The notes under the pieces are model-generated. The model worked only from the letters and a program-made list of their open reading frames with translations, had not been told where the DNA came from and did no database searches. From Umezawaea tangerina (GTDB taxonomy: Bacteria > Actinomycetota > Actinomycetes > Mycobacteriales > Pseudonocardiaceae), in assembly GCF_003002815.1 (NCBI RefSeq), contig NZ_PVTF01000009.1:481809-545808 (forward strand): a DNA stretch of 64,000 nt, in the 5' to 3' direction. A program made the translations under genes and the position numbers. Within the stretch, counting starts at the first letter, position 1. Each line of letters begins with the position of its first letter. Of the stretch, positions 1 through 7,341 are shown piece after piece.

Positions 1-318
1 TCCACCAAGGAGAACGCCCGCCGCACGATGTACAAGCTCGAGGCGCTGCGCAAGAAGCTGGGCGACAAGGCGATCACGGTCAACTCGGGCTTCCGCAGCA
101 TCGCGCACAACGCCGACGTCGGCGGCGCGACCGACAGCATGCACCTCTACGGCACCGCGGCGGACCTGAACGTGCCCGGCGTGGCGAACCGCACGGTCTA
201 CCAGAAGGCCGAGACCTGCGGGTTCTCCGGCCTGGAGACCTACACCGTCGACCACCAGCACGTCGACAGCCGGGCGGACCTCGGCCGCGCGTGGTGGTGG
301 GAGGACGGCACCGTCTGA
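1..318 (+). CDS. D-Ala-D-Ala carboxypeptidase-like peptidase M15 (5' partial)
   Basis: The reading frame is open from the first base of the window, so the N-terminus is missing; the first internal ATG is at 28. The visible C-terminal ~105 residues carry the M15A zinc-peptidase signature: SMHLYGTAAD fits SxHxxGxAxD (first His and Asp ligands) and DHQHVD holds the third His ligand. Family members such as the Streptomyces albus G enzyme cleave D-Ala-D-Ala cross-links in peptidoglycan outside the membrane. The gene ends convergently with the membrane XRE protein that also has a peptidoglycan-binding domain. Export and full length cannot be judged from this fragment. Confidence 0.85.
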   Translation, partial: STKENARRTMYKLEALRKKLGDKAITVNSGFRSIAHNADVGGATDSMHLYGTAADLNVPGVANRTVYQKAETCGFSGLETYTVDHQHVDSRADLGRAWWWEDGTV

Positions 319-363
319 CCCACCGGGACCAGGGGCCGGGGACCGCCGCTGTGGTCCCCGGCC

Positions 364-1323
364 TCAGCCCGGTACCGCGGCGGCCTCGCAGGACGGCCAG
401 TCGTGGAAGTCGTGCCGGGCGCTCCACAACCGGTGCGCCGCCTCGATGTTCCACGCCGGGTCCAGCGCGCGCCGGGGCGTGCCGTCGAGGTCGCGCAGGC
501 GGGCGTCGGAGATCTGGAAGACGCCCCAGTTGCGGCTGCCGTTGGTGTTGGGCAGCACCCACTGCGGGTCCAGGAACGACGCGCAGCGGGCGATGGCGAC
601 CGCGACGTCGGGCCGTTCGACGAACACCTCGCGGATCCGGCCCTCCACCTCGGCGGGCGACCACGTCGCCATGTCCACGCCCTGCGCGTAGAGCGCGTTC
701 TTGGTGGGGGTGTCGACCGAACCGGTGGGTGGCAGGCCCGCGAGCACCTGGAAAGCGGTTACCCGGCGCAGGGTCTCGGGTCCGAACGCACCGTCGACGG
801 TGATCCGCCCCCTCGCCCTCAGCAGCAGGGCCTGGAGCTCGCGCACGCACTCGTCGTTGCGCCCCATGGCCACCGCGGAGCACCCCGGCGCGAACAGCGG
901 TCTGCCGGCGTCGACCTCCGGCGCGGCCGCGCTCCCGCCGCTCGACCAGACCAGGCCGCCGACCAGGAGCAGCCCCAGCACGACGGCCGCGTAGCGGAAG
1001 GCGGGCACCGCGCGCGGACCGGGCGGTCCTGGCACGACCGGGGGCTCCTCGGGTTCGGGCACCGGTGGCGCGGACCTGCTCGCGTCGGCCAGCGCCCACA
1101 GCCGGTGGACCTCCCGCAGCTCCGCGGCGGTGGCGCCGCAGACCTTCGCGAACGTGTGCACCACCCGGTAGTCCGCCGGGACGCTCAGCCCCGAGCAGTA
1201 CCGGTGCAGCGTCGACCCGCTGACGCCCGCGAGCTTGCCCAACCTGCTGAACCCCGCGCCGTTGCGCTCCTTCAGCATCCGCAGGTGGCGGGCGAACTTG
1301 TCGGCCTCCGGTGAGGCGACCAC
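364..1323 (-). CDS. Membrane-anchored XRE-type protein with peptidoglycan-binding and lysozyme-like domains
   Basis: This is a 319-residue protein of unusual layout. Residues ~8-48 form an XRE-like helix-turn-helix. A Pro-rich linker (~85-105) leads to one membrane helix (~110-127). Residues ~155-213 look like a PG_binding_1 domain (DGAFGPETLRRVTAFQ), and ~240-319 resemble a phage-lysin/transglycosylase fold (NGSRNWGVFQI). The position where related lytic domains have the catalytic Glu (CESxWNP) reads CASFLDP here, so the domain may be inactive. I infer a cytoplasmic DNA-binding head and an extracellular wall-sensing tail. The GTG start at 1323 follows a weak GGTGG-type RBS. A plain wall hydrolase with an HTH-like cytoplasmic domain is the alternative. 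Confidence 0.7.
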   Translation of the reverse strand: MVASPEADKFARHLRMLKERNGAGFSRLGKLAGVSGSTLHRYCSGLSVPADYRVVHTFAKVCGATAAELREVHRLWALADASRSAPPVPEPEEPPVVPGPPGPRAVPAFRYAAVVLGLLLVGGLVWSSGGSAAAPEVDAGRPLFAPGCSAVAMGRNDECVRELQALLLRARGRITVDGAFGPETLRRVTAFQVLAGLPPTGSVDTPTKNALYAQGVDMATWSPAEVEGRIREVFVERPDVAVAIARCASFLDPQWVLPNTNGSRNWGVFQISDARLRDLDGTPRRALDPAWNIEAAHRLWSARHDFHDWPSCEAAAVPG

Positions 1324-1486
1324 GATCCACCACCCTTGGCCGGGCCGCTGATGACCTGACCGAAGCTAGCACCGGACCCGTGGAGCACAAGACGGGATCC
1401 CGAAACCTCGCGCGAGCGCCGCGCACGCGGGACGTCCAGACCGGACGGTCTCCCCCGACCCGCGCGAACGGGCCGGGGGACGGCGG

Positions 1487-1876
1487 TCAGCGGGTGAGCG
1501 CCGCCTCGATCTTGGCGACCATCGCGTCCTCGGCACCGACCACGCGGCCGTCCGCCTCGGCCACCTCGCGGCAGATCTCGACGACCGCGGCGGGGAACGC
1601 GTCGACCTCCTCGGGGGCCTTCGCGGCGAGGATCGCCACGGACTCCCGCAGCGCCGAGAGCACCCCGTTCTCCACATCGGACACCGTGCCCGCGGGCAGC
1701 GTCGGCTGGCCCGCCCTGAGCAGCTCGCGCAGGTCGGGTGACAGGAGGTCCACCGCCTTGGCACCCGCGTAGCTCTCCTTGTCGAGCGCGCCCGGATCGG
1801 CCGTCGACACCAGCACCATCGCGCCGAACACCGCGGTGCGGAACGTCCGGGCTTCCTCGTCCGTGTAAGCAGTCAT
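1487..1876 (-). CDS. Small acidic TerB-like protein (paralogue of 58025-58420)
   Basis: A 129-residue soluble protein with no signal peptide. The C-terminal EADGRVVGAEDAMVAKIEAAL resembles the acidic helical repeats of TerB/DjlA-type proteins, in which Asp and Glu residues bind metal. It begins MTAYTDEEARTFRTAV and is clearly paralogous along its length to the 131-residue protein at 58025-58420, which begins MTEYTDEERQTLRIAV. It sits alone between the membrane XRE gene and the divergent ion-channel gene, with no other tellurite-resistance genes nearby. Function is unknown; the TerB-like assignment rests on pattern only. Confidence 0.65.
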   Translation of the reverse strand: MTAYTDEEARTFRTAVFGAMVLVSTADPGALDKESYAGAKAVDLLSPDLRELLRAGQPTLPAGTVSDVENGVLSALRESVAILAAKAPEEVDAFPAAVVEICREVAEADGRVVGAEDAMVAKIEAALTR

Positions 1877-2061
1877 GCGACCAGCCTAGGCACGACACCG
1901 CCGCGCGGTCGTCAAGCGGCGGTCCGAGCGCGTCGCCGGTACTCCCCGCGATCGGGTGGGAACCGCCTGTTATCGTCCCTAGTGGACATATGGTGCGCCG
2001 CGGATCCCTTGTCACCCAATGGGGTTACTTCCGGCGCGCGACACATCTCGGGGGAAACACC

Positions 2062-2874
2062 ATGGCATTGCGCGACCGCGTTGCGGACCTCGTGGACGGC
2101 AAGCGGTTCCAGCGGGTGATCATCGGCGTCATCGTGGTGAACGCGATCGCGCTCGGCTGCGAGACGTCCCCGCGGCTCGTCGCGGCGCACGGCGACCTGC
2201 TGACGGCGGTGGACCACGTCGCGCTGGGCATCTTCGTCGCCGAGCTGGTCGCCCGCCTCTACGCCCACCGCCTGCGGTTCTTCCGCGACCCGTGGAACTG
2301 CTTCGACTTCCTGGTCGTCGGCATCTCGCTGATGCCCGCGGGCGGGACGCTGTCCGTCGTCCGCTCGCTGCGGATCCTGCGGGCGCTGCGCCTGGTCGCG
2401 ATGGTGCCGAGCATGCGCCGCGTCGTGGCCGCGCTGGTGAAGTCGATCCCCGGCCTGGTGTCGCTGTCCGGCCTGCTCATGCTGCTGCTCTACGTCGGCG
2501 GCGTGGTCGCCAGCAACCTGTTCCAGCGCAGCGGCGACCCCCGCTTCGCCGACCTGGGCGCGACCGTGCTCACGCTGTTCCAGATCACCACCGGCGACGG
2601 CTGGTCGGACGTGATGCGCGACCTCATGCCCGCCCAGCCGCTGGCCTGGATCTTCTTCGTCTGCTACCTGCTGGTCGGCACGTTCACGATGCTCAACCTG
2701 TTCATCGCCGTCGTGTGCAGCGCCATGGAGTCCGAGATCCAGGCCCAGCCGGCGGCCGTGCCCGCACCGCGTCCGGCGCCGGACAACAGCCTGGTCGTGC
2801 TGGAGGAGCTGCGCGCCCTGCGCGAGGAGGTCAGGGCGCTGCGCTCCGAGCGGCTGGAGTCCGCCGACAGCTGA
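2062..2874 (+). CDS. Single-domain voltage-gated cation channel (NaChBac/Cav-like)
   Basis: A 270-residue protein with six membrane helices plus a pore, as in bacterial NaV channels that assemble as tetramers. The voltage sensor S4 is clear at ~100-120 with Arg at 101, 104, 107 and 110. The pore loop at ~168-190 ends in TTGDGWSDVM: T177, D179, W181 and D183 line the predicted selectivity filter. NaChBac/NavAb have TLESW there, whereas this filter has an Asp at the high-field site and a second Asp after Trp, as in calcium-selective CavAb-type filters. A C-terminal heptad helix (~243-265) fits the usual tetramerising coiled coil. The ATG at 2062 is chosen because GGGGGAAAC precedes it; it ends 4 bp from the convergent sigma-factor gene. 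Confidence 0.88.
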   Translation: MALRDRVADLVDGKRFQRVIIGVIVVNAIALGCETSPRLVAAHGDLLTAVDHVALGIFVAELVARLYAHRLRFFRDPWNCFDFLVVGISLMPAGGTLSVVRSLRILRALRLVAMVPSMRRVVAALVKSIPGLVSLSGLLMLLLYVGGVVASNLFQRSGDPRFADLGATVLTLFQITTGDGWSDVMRDLMPAQPLAWIFFVCYLLVGTFTMLNLFIAVVCSAMESEIQAQPAAVPAPRPAPDNSLVVLEELRALREEVRALRSERLESADS

Positions 2875-2878
2875 GGTC

Positions 2879-4036
2879 TCAGCCCATCTCCTCCACGCGC
2901 CTGCTCAGGAACCGGCGTTCGGCGTCGCTGGTCGCCAAGGCGAGGGCCTCGCGGTAGGCGGTCGCCGCCTCGGCCCTGCGGTCCAGGCGGCGCAGCAGGT
3001 CGGCGCGGGTCGCGGGCAGCAGGTGGTAGTCGGTGAGCTGCCCGGTGTCCGCCAACGCCTCCACCAGTTCGAGCCCGGCCGCCGGGCCCTGGGCCATCGC
3101 GACCGCGACCGCCCGGTTCAGCTCGACGACCGGCGACCGGACGAACCTGGTCAGGCTCCCGTACAGGGCGGCGATCTGGTCCCAGTCGGTGTCGTCGGCC
3201 TGCACCGCGGAGGCGTGGCAGGCGGCGATGGCGGCCTGGACCTGGTACGGGCCGGGTTCGCGGCGGCGCATCGCCGCGTCCAGCAGCGCCAGGCCCTCGT
3301 CGACCTCGCCGCGGTCCCACCGGGTGCGGTCCTGCTCGGCGAGCACGACCAGGTCACCCGCCGCGTCGGTCCTGGTGGCGCGGCGGGCGTCGTGCAGGAG
3401 CAGCAGGGCCAGCAGGCCGAGCACCTCCGGCTCGTCGGGCATCAGGTGGGCCAGGACGCGGGTGACCCTGATGGCCTCCGCGCACAGCTCGTGCCGCGCC
3501 TGCCCCGAGTAGCCCTCGTTGAACAGCAGGTACAGCGTCGCCAGCACACCCTGGACGCGGTCGGGCAGCACGTGCGCGGGCGGGACGCGGTACGGGATGC
3601 CCGCGTTGCGGATCTTGCGCTTGGCCCGCACCAGCCGCTGCGCCATCGTCGCCTCCGGCACCAGGAACGCCCGCGCGATCTCGACCGTGGTCAGCCCGAC
3701 GAGCGTCCGCAGCGTCAGCGCCACCTGCGCCTCCAGCGCGAGCGCGGGGTGGCAGCAGGTGAAGATCAGCCGCAGCCGGTCGTCCGGCACACCGCTCGGG
3801 TCGTCCTCCTCGGGTCCCGGCGCCACGACCGCCACCTCCCGCAGCTTCACGGCCTCGTTCGCCTTGCGCCGCAACCGGTCCAGCGCCCGGTTGCGCGCGG
3901 TCGTCGTCAACCACGCGCCGGGGCGGCGCGGGACGCCCTCGCTCGGCCACCGTTCCAGTGCCGTCGCGAAGGCGTCCTGCGCGCACTCCTCGGCGAGGTC
4001 CCAGTCGCCGGTCATCCGGATGAGCGTGGCCACCAC
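2879..4036 (-). CDS. ECF42-type RNA polymerase sigma factor
   Basis: An ECF sigma factor with the long C-terminal extension typical of group ECF42 (SnoaL/TPR-like, LYLLFNEGYSG onwards). Region 2 is visible as DWDLAEECAQDAF with PGAWLTTTARNRALDRLRR, and region 4 as VGLTTVEIARAFLVPEATMAQR. The DGPF-domain gene immediately upstream is the hallmark partner of ECF42. The GTG at 4036 is the first standard start, but the frame stays open to a CTG at 4084 that overlaps the partner's stop, and the extra residues (SQDAVAEVFRDEWGHV) match the usual ECF42 N-terminus. The true protein is therefore probably ~401 residues and translationally coupled. Its targets are unknown; members regulate stress genes, often including the DGPF gene. 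Confidence 0.88.
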   Translation of the reverse strand: MVATLIRMTGDWDLAEECAQDAFATALERWPSEGVPRRPGAWLTTTARNRALDRLRRKANEAVKLREVAVVAPGPEEDDPSGVPDDRLRLIFTCCHPALALEAQVALTLRTLVGLTTVEIARAFLVPEATMAQRLVRAKRKIRNAGIPYRVPPAHVLPDRVQGVLATLYLLFNEGYSGQARHELCAEAIRVTRVLAHLMPDEPEVLGLLALLLLHDARRATRTDAAGDLVVLAEQDRTRWDRGEVDEGLALLDAAMRRREPGPYQVQAAIAACHASAVQADDTDWDQIAALYGSLTRFVRSPVVELNRAVAVAMAQGPAAGLELVEALADTGQLTDYHLLPATRADLLRRLDRRAEAATAYREALALATSDAERRFLSRRVEEMG

Positions 4037-4080
4037 GTGGCCCCACTCGTCCCGGAAGACCTCCGCGACCGCGTCCTGGC

Positions 4081-4398
4081 TCAGTCCTCCCAGAGCGGCC
4101 TCACCTCAACGGTCCCGAACTTCGCCACTGGGTGCGCCGCCGCGATCTCCAGCGCCTCGTCCAGGTCACCGGCCTCGATCAGGTCGAACCCCGCGATCTG
4201 CTCCTTCGTCTCCGCGAACGGCCCGTCCGACACCACCACCTCACCCCCGCGCACCCGCACCGTCGTGGCATCCGCCACCGGCCGCAACTGCGACCCGTCC
4301 AACCGCCGCGCCCCCGCCTTGTCCAGCCACGGCTCGATCGGGTCCACCTCGTCGACCTGAGCGGACTCGTCGGCGCAGATCAGCAGCATGTAGCGCAT
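4081..4398 (-). CDS. DGPF-domain (YCII-related) protein, ECF42 partner
   Basis: A 105-residue YCII/DGPF-fold protein. The name-giving motif appears as VVVSDGPFAETKEQIAGF at ~55-72, and the N-terminus MRYMLLICADE is typical. In actinobacteria these proteins are encoded beside ECF42 sigma factors, and here the stop codon abuts the extended N-terminus of the sigma gene, so the two are very likely one operon. The biochemical role of DGPF proteins is not established; they are often targets of the adjacent sigma factor. Confidence 0.88.
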   Translation of the reverse strand: MRYMLLICADESAQVDEVDPIEPWLDKAGARRLDGSQLRPVADATTVRVRGGEVVVSDGPFAETKEQIAGFDLIEAGDLDEALEIAAAHPVAKFGTVEVRPLWED

Positions 4399-4466
4399 GG
4401 TCTTCCCTCCACATCACCATCGGTTTACGACCACCCGACGAACGGGGACGACCCACATCGACAGGG

Positions 4467-4487
4467 GCGGGAAACTTTTTTTCCCGC
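4467..4487 (-). terminator. Stem-loop between the GAF-ANTAR and DGPF genes
   Basis: GCGGGAAA (4467-4474) and TTTCCCGC (4480-4487) form an 8-bp stem with a 5-nt loop. It stands ~60 bp downstream of the GAF-ANTAR gene and ~70 bp upstream of the DGPF gene, both on the minus strand. No clear T-run follows on the minus strand, so it may be a weak terminator or a leader hairpin. ANTAR proteins act on RNA hairpins, which makes the position notable. Confidence 0.5.
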
Positions 4488-4549
4488 GGGATTCGGACAC
4501 GGCCGGACCGGGGCTCCCCGACGGCCGTCGGCGCAGGCGGAGCCGCTGG

Positions 4550-5281
4550 TCATTCCCGGCGCAACGACTCCATGAGTCTTCGGGCGACCTCGACCAGCTT
4601 GGTGTTCGTGGTCTGCGACTCGTCCACGAGCTGCTGGAACGCCGCGTCGGCCTCGATCCCGTGCACGGCCATCAACGCCCCCTTGGCCTGGTCGATCTCG
4701 GCGCGGGACACGAGGGCCTTGGTGAGGTTGGTGATGATCTGGCGGGACCGCGACGAGCGGCGGGCGGCGGTGATGGCGCCGGAGGCGGCGGTGGTGAACA
4801 GCCTGAGCAGGGCCTCGTCGTAGGGGTCGAAGGCCTCGTCGGTGTAGCCGTAGACGTTGAGCGAGCCGAGCACGTCGTCGCCGACGGCGAGCGGGGCGGA
4901 GAGGTAGGCGCGGACGCCCGCCTCCTCGGCGGTGTCGGCGAACTTGGGCCAGCGCTGCCTGGCCTCGCCGACGGCCACGCGCACCGGGGTGAGGGTGCGG
5001 GCGGCCTCGAGGCAGGGCCCTTCGCCGGAGGCGTACTGGTCGGCGTCAATCCGGATGACGTCCTCGCTGGTGGAGGCGGCCGTGCTCGCGTGCTCGCCGT
5101 CGACGATGGTGATGGTCACCGCTCCGGCGTCCGCGATGACCCGCACCGCGGCCTCCGCCAGTCCCTGCAGGGCGTCCTGGATGGGCTCCTCGGAGGCCAG
5201 CACGCCCTGGAGGTCCTCCAGGGCTGCGCTCGCCTCGTCGAGTCGGGCAGCCGACTCCACCTCGTTGATGCTCACCAGCAT
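4550..5281 (-). CDS. GAF and ANTAR domain regulator
   Basis: A 243-residue soluble regulator. Residues ~30-165 form a GAF sensory domain (GEGPCLEAARTLTPVRV and YLSAPLAVGDDVLGSLNVYG). The C-terminal ~175-240 is an ANTAR RNA-binding domain with the typical core EIDQAKGALMAVHGIEADAAF. Such proteins bind tandem RNA hairpins to prevent transcription termination in response to a ligand or redox signal seen by the GAF domain. The ATG at 5281 gives the full GAF domain. The gene is divergent from the response regulator, with ~51 bp between starts. The target RNAs are not evident. Confidence 0.88.
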   Translation of the reverse strand: MLVSINEVESAARLDEASAALEDLQGVLASEEPIQDALQGLAEAAVRVIADAGAVTITIVDGEHASTAASTSEDVIRIDADQYASGEGPCLEAARTLTPVRVAVGEARQRWPKFADTAEEAGVRAYLSAPLAVGDDVLGSLNVYGYTDEAFDPYDEALLRLFTTAASGAITAARRSSRSRQIITNLTKALVSRAEIDQAKGALMAVHGIEADAAFQQLVDESQTTNTKLVEVARRLMESLRRE

Positions 5282-5332
5282 TGTGTACACCCCGGAGGCG
5301 ATACTGGCCCAGACGCGACGGGAGGTGTGTTG

Positions 5333-5995
5333 GTGCGTGTACTCCTCGTGGAGGACGACGACGGGGTGGCGGCCGCCCTCGTCGAGGCGCTCGGCGCGAA
5401 CGGGCACGAGCCGGGGCGGGTGGGGCGGGGCGCGGACGCGTTGACGGCGCACCGCGACTTCGACCTCCTGCTGCTGGACCTGGGGCTGCCCGACGAGGAC
5501 GGGCTGGAGGTGCTGCGCAAGATCCGGCGGATGGCCGACGTGCCGATCGTGGTGCTGACGGCGCGCGGTGACGAGCGGACGATCGTGCGCGCGTTGCGCC
5601 TGGGCGCCGACGACTACCTGGTCAAACCGGTGCGGCTGGCCGAGCTGCTGGCCAGGATGGACGCCGTGCGGCGGCGCAGCGCCCACGCCGCGCCGGGAGA
5701 CCGGGTCGTGCGGACCGGTGACGTGGAGATCGACCTGGACGCCCGGCGGGTGCTGGTGGGCGGGCGGGAGGTGGCGTTGACCACCAAGGAGTTCGAGGTG
5801 CTGGCGGTGCTGGCCACCAGGCCGGGCACGGCGGTCAGCAGGCAGCAGCTCATGGACGAGGTGTGGGGTGACGCCTACCTCGCGGTGTCGCGGACCCTGG
5901 ACGTGCACCTCACGGCGCTGCGGGCCAAGCTCGACCGGCCCGGTGTGGTGACCACGATCCGCGGTTTCGGCTACCGGCTGGCGACCGGGGAGTAG
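5333..5995 (+). CDS. OmpR/PhoB-family response regulator
   Basis: A 220-residue response regulator. The receiver (~1-115) has the acidic pocket VEDDD, the phospho-acceptor Asp at residue ~49 in LLLLDLGLPDEDG, and Lys in YLVKPVR. The C-terminal ~125-218 is a winged-helix DNA-binding domain ending in TTIRGFGYRL. The GTG at 5333 is chosen because GGGAGGT lies 6 nt upstream. It is followed two bases later by its histidine kinase and then by a TAXI-type lipoprotein, so the three form one operon. Likely targets include its own operon or a transporter elsewhere. Confidence 0.93.
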   Translation: MRVLLVEDDDGVAAALVEALGANGHEPGRVGRGADALTAHRDFDLLLLDLGLPDEDGLEVLRKIRRMADVPIVVLTARGDERTIVRALRLGADDYLVKPVRLAELLARMDAVRRRSAHAAPGDRVVRTGDVEIDLDARRVLVGGREVALTTKEFEVLAVLATRPGTAVSRQQLMDEVWGDAYLAVSRTLDVHLTALRAKLDRPGVVTTIRGFGYRLATGE

Positions 5996-5997
5996 GG

Positions 5998-7341
5998 ATG
6001 CGCCGCCGCCTGCTCGTCGTGCTCCTGCTGTTCTCCGCCACGGCCGTCACCGCGTTCGCGCTGCCGCTGCTGTCGAGCACGGCGGCCGAGCGCACCCAGC
6101 GGTTCGTGATCAGCCGCACGTCGGACGTCGACCGGTTCGCAGCGCTGGCGACCGGCGACCGGTCCGCGCTGGTCGCCGAGATCTCCGCCTACACCGCCGT
6201 GTACGACGAGCCGGTGCTGGTCGTCGACGGGCAGCGGCGGGTCGTCGCGCGGTCGGGCGAGCTGGACCCGGCGGACCCCGCGCTGGCGGCCGCGCTCGAC
6301 GCCGCCCTGCGCAACCAGCCCGCGGCGCCCGTCCCCACCGTCCGCCCGTGGTCGACCGACCCCGTGGTGTTCGCCCGGCCGGTCGGCACCGGGACCGGCG
6401 TGGCGGGTGTGGTGGTGCTGCGCGCGTCCACCGAACGGGCCGCCGCCGACGTCGCGGTCGGCTGGGTGTGGGTGCTCGCGGGCGCGCTGGCCGCCGCGCT
6501 GGCGTGCGTGCTGCTGGCGCAGGTCGTGGCGCGGTGGCTGCTGCGCCCGTTGGCGGAGCTGGAGGGCGGGGTGCGGGCCGTCGCTTCCGGGCAGCAGCGG
6601 GCGCACGTGCCGAGCGGCAGCGGCCCGCGGGAGCTGCGGGCGCTGTCGGAGTCGTTCAACCGCATGTCCGACGCCGTGGCCGAGGCGGCCGACCAGCAGC
6701 GCAGGCTGATCGCCGACACCTCGCACCAGCTGCGCAACCCGTTGGCGGCACTGCGGTTGCGGATGGACACGCTGTCCGCGCGGGTCGGTCCCGACGGCAC
6801 CTACGGGGCCGCGGTGGCCGAGGTCGAACGGCTGGAGTCCCTTTTGGACGGTCTGCTCGCGTTGGCGACGGCGGAGAGCACGGCGACCGAGGTCGCGGCG
6901 GGCGGTCGTGAACCGGCGTTGGCCGACCTCGGCGCGGTCGTGTCGGACCGGGCGGACTTCTGGGCGGCCGAGGCGGACGTGCCGACCGGGCTCGCGATCC
7001 TGGTGCGCTGCCCCGAGTCCGACCTCGCCCAGGTGCTGGACGTGCTGCTGGACAACGCCGCCAAGCACGGCGCGGGCGGGCGCGTGACGATGGGCGCCGA
7101 CCGCGCGGCGGGCACCGCCTGGGTCGAGGTCGCCGACGACGGCCCCGGCCTCCCGCCCGCCGACCTCGCTCTGGCCACGACCCGGTTCTGGCGCGGCGGC
7201 ACCGACACCCGCGGCACCGGCCTCGGCCTGGCGATCGCCGACCGGCTCGCCACCGCGCGCGGCGGCAGCCTGGACCTGTCCACCGCGCACCCGCACGGCC
7301 TGCGCGTCCGCCTCACCCTGCCGCTGGAGCCGCCGTTGTGA
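5998..7341 (+). CDS. Sensor histidine kinase
   Basis: A 447-residue membrane kinase. A first membrane helix lies at ~4-24, an extracellular sensor at ~25-150, and a second helix at ~153-175. A HAMP linker follows (~176-230), then HisKA with the phospho-His in ADTSHQLRNPLAAL (~244). The HATPase domain is seen as LLDNAAKHG (N box), ADDGPGLPP (G1) and GTGLGLAIADRL (G2). It pairs with the upstream response regulator. Its stop overlaps the start of the TAXI lipoprotein gene, so the lipoprotein may present a ligand to this sensor. Confidence 0.93.
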   Translation: MRRRLLVVLLLFSATAVTAFALPLLSSTAAERTQRFVISRTSDVDRFAALATGDRSALVAEISAYTAVYDEPVLVVDGQRRVVARSGELDPADPALAAALDAALRNQPAAPVPTVRPWSTDPVVFARPVGTGTGVAGVVVLRASTERAAADVAVGWVWVLAGALAAALACVLLAQVVARWLLRPLAELEGGVRAVASGQQRAHVPSGSGPRELRALSESFNRMSDAVAEAADQQRRLIADTSHQLRNPLAALRLRMDTLSARVGPDGTYGAAVAEVERLESLLDGLLALATAESTATEVAAGGREPALADLGAVVSDRADFWAAEADVPTGLAILVRCPESDLAQVLDVLLDNAAKHGAGGRVTMGADRAAGTAWVEVADDGPGLPPADLALATTRFWRGGTDTRGTGLGLAIADRLATARGGSLDLSTAHPHGLRVRLTLPLEPPL

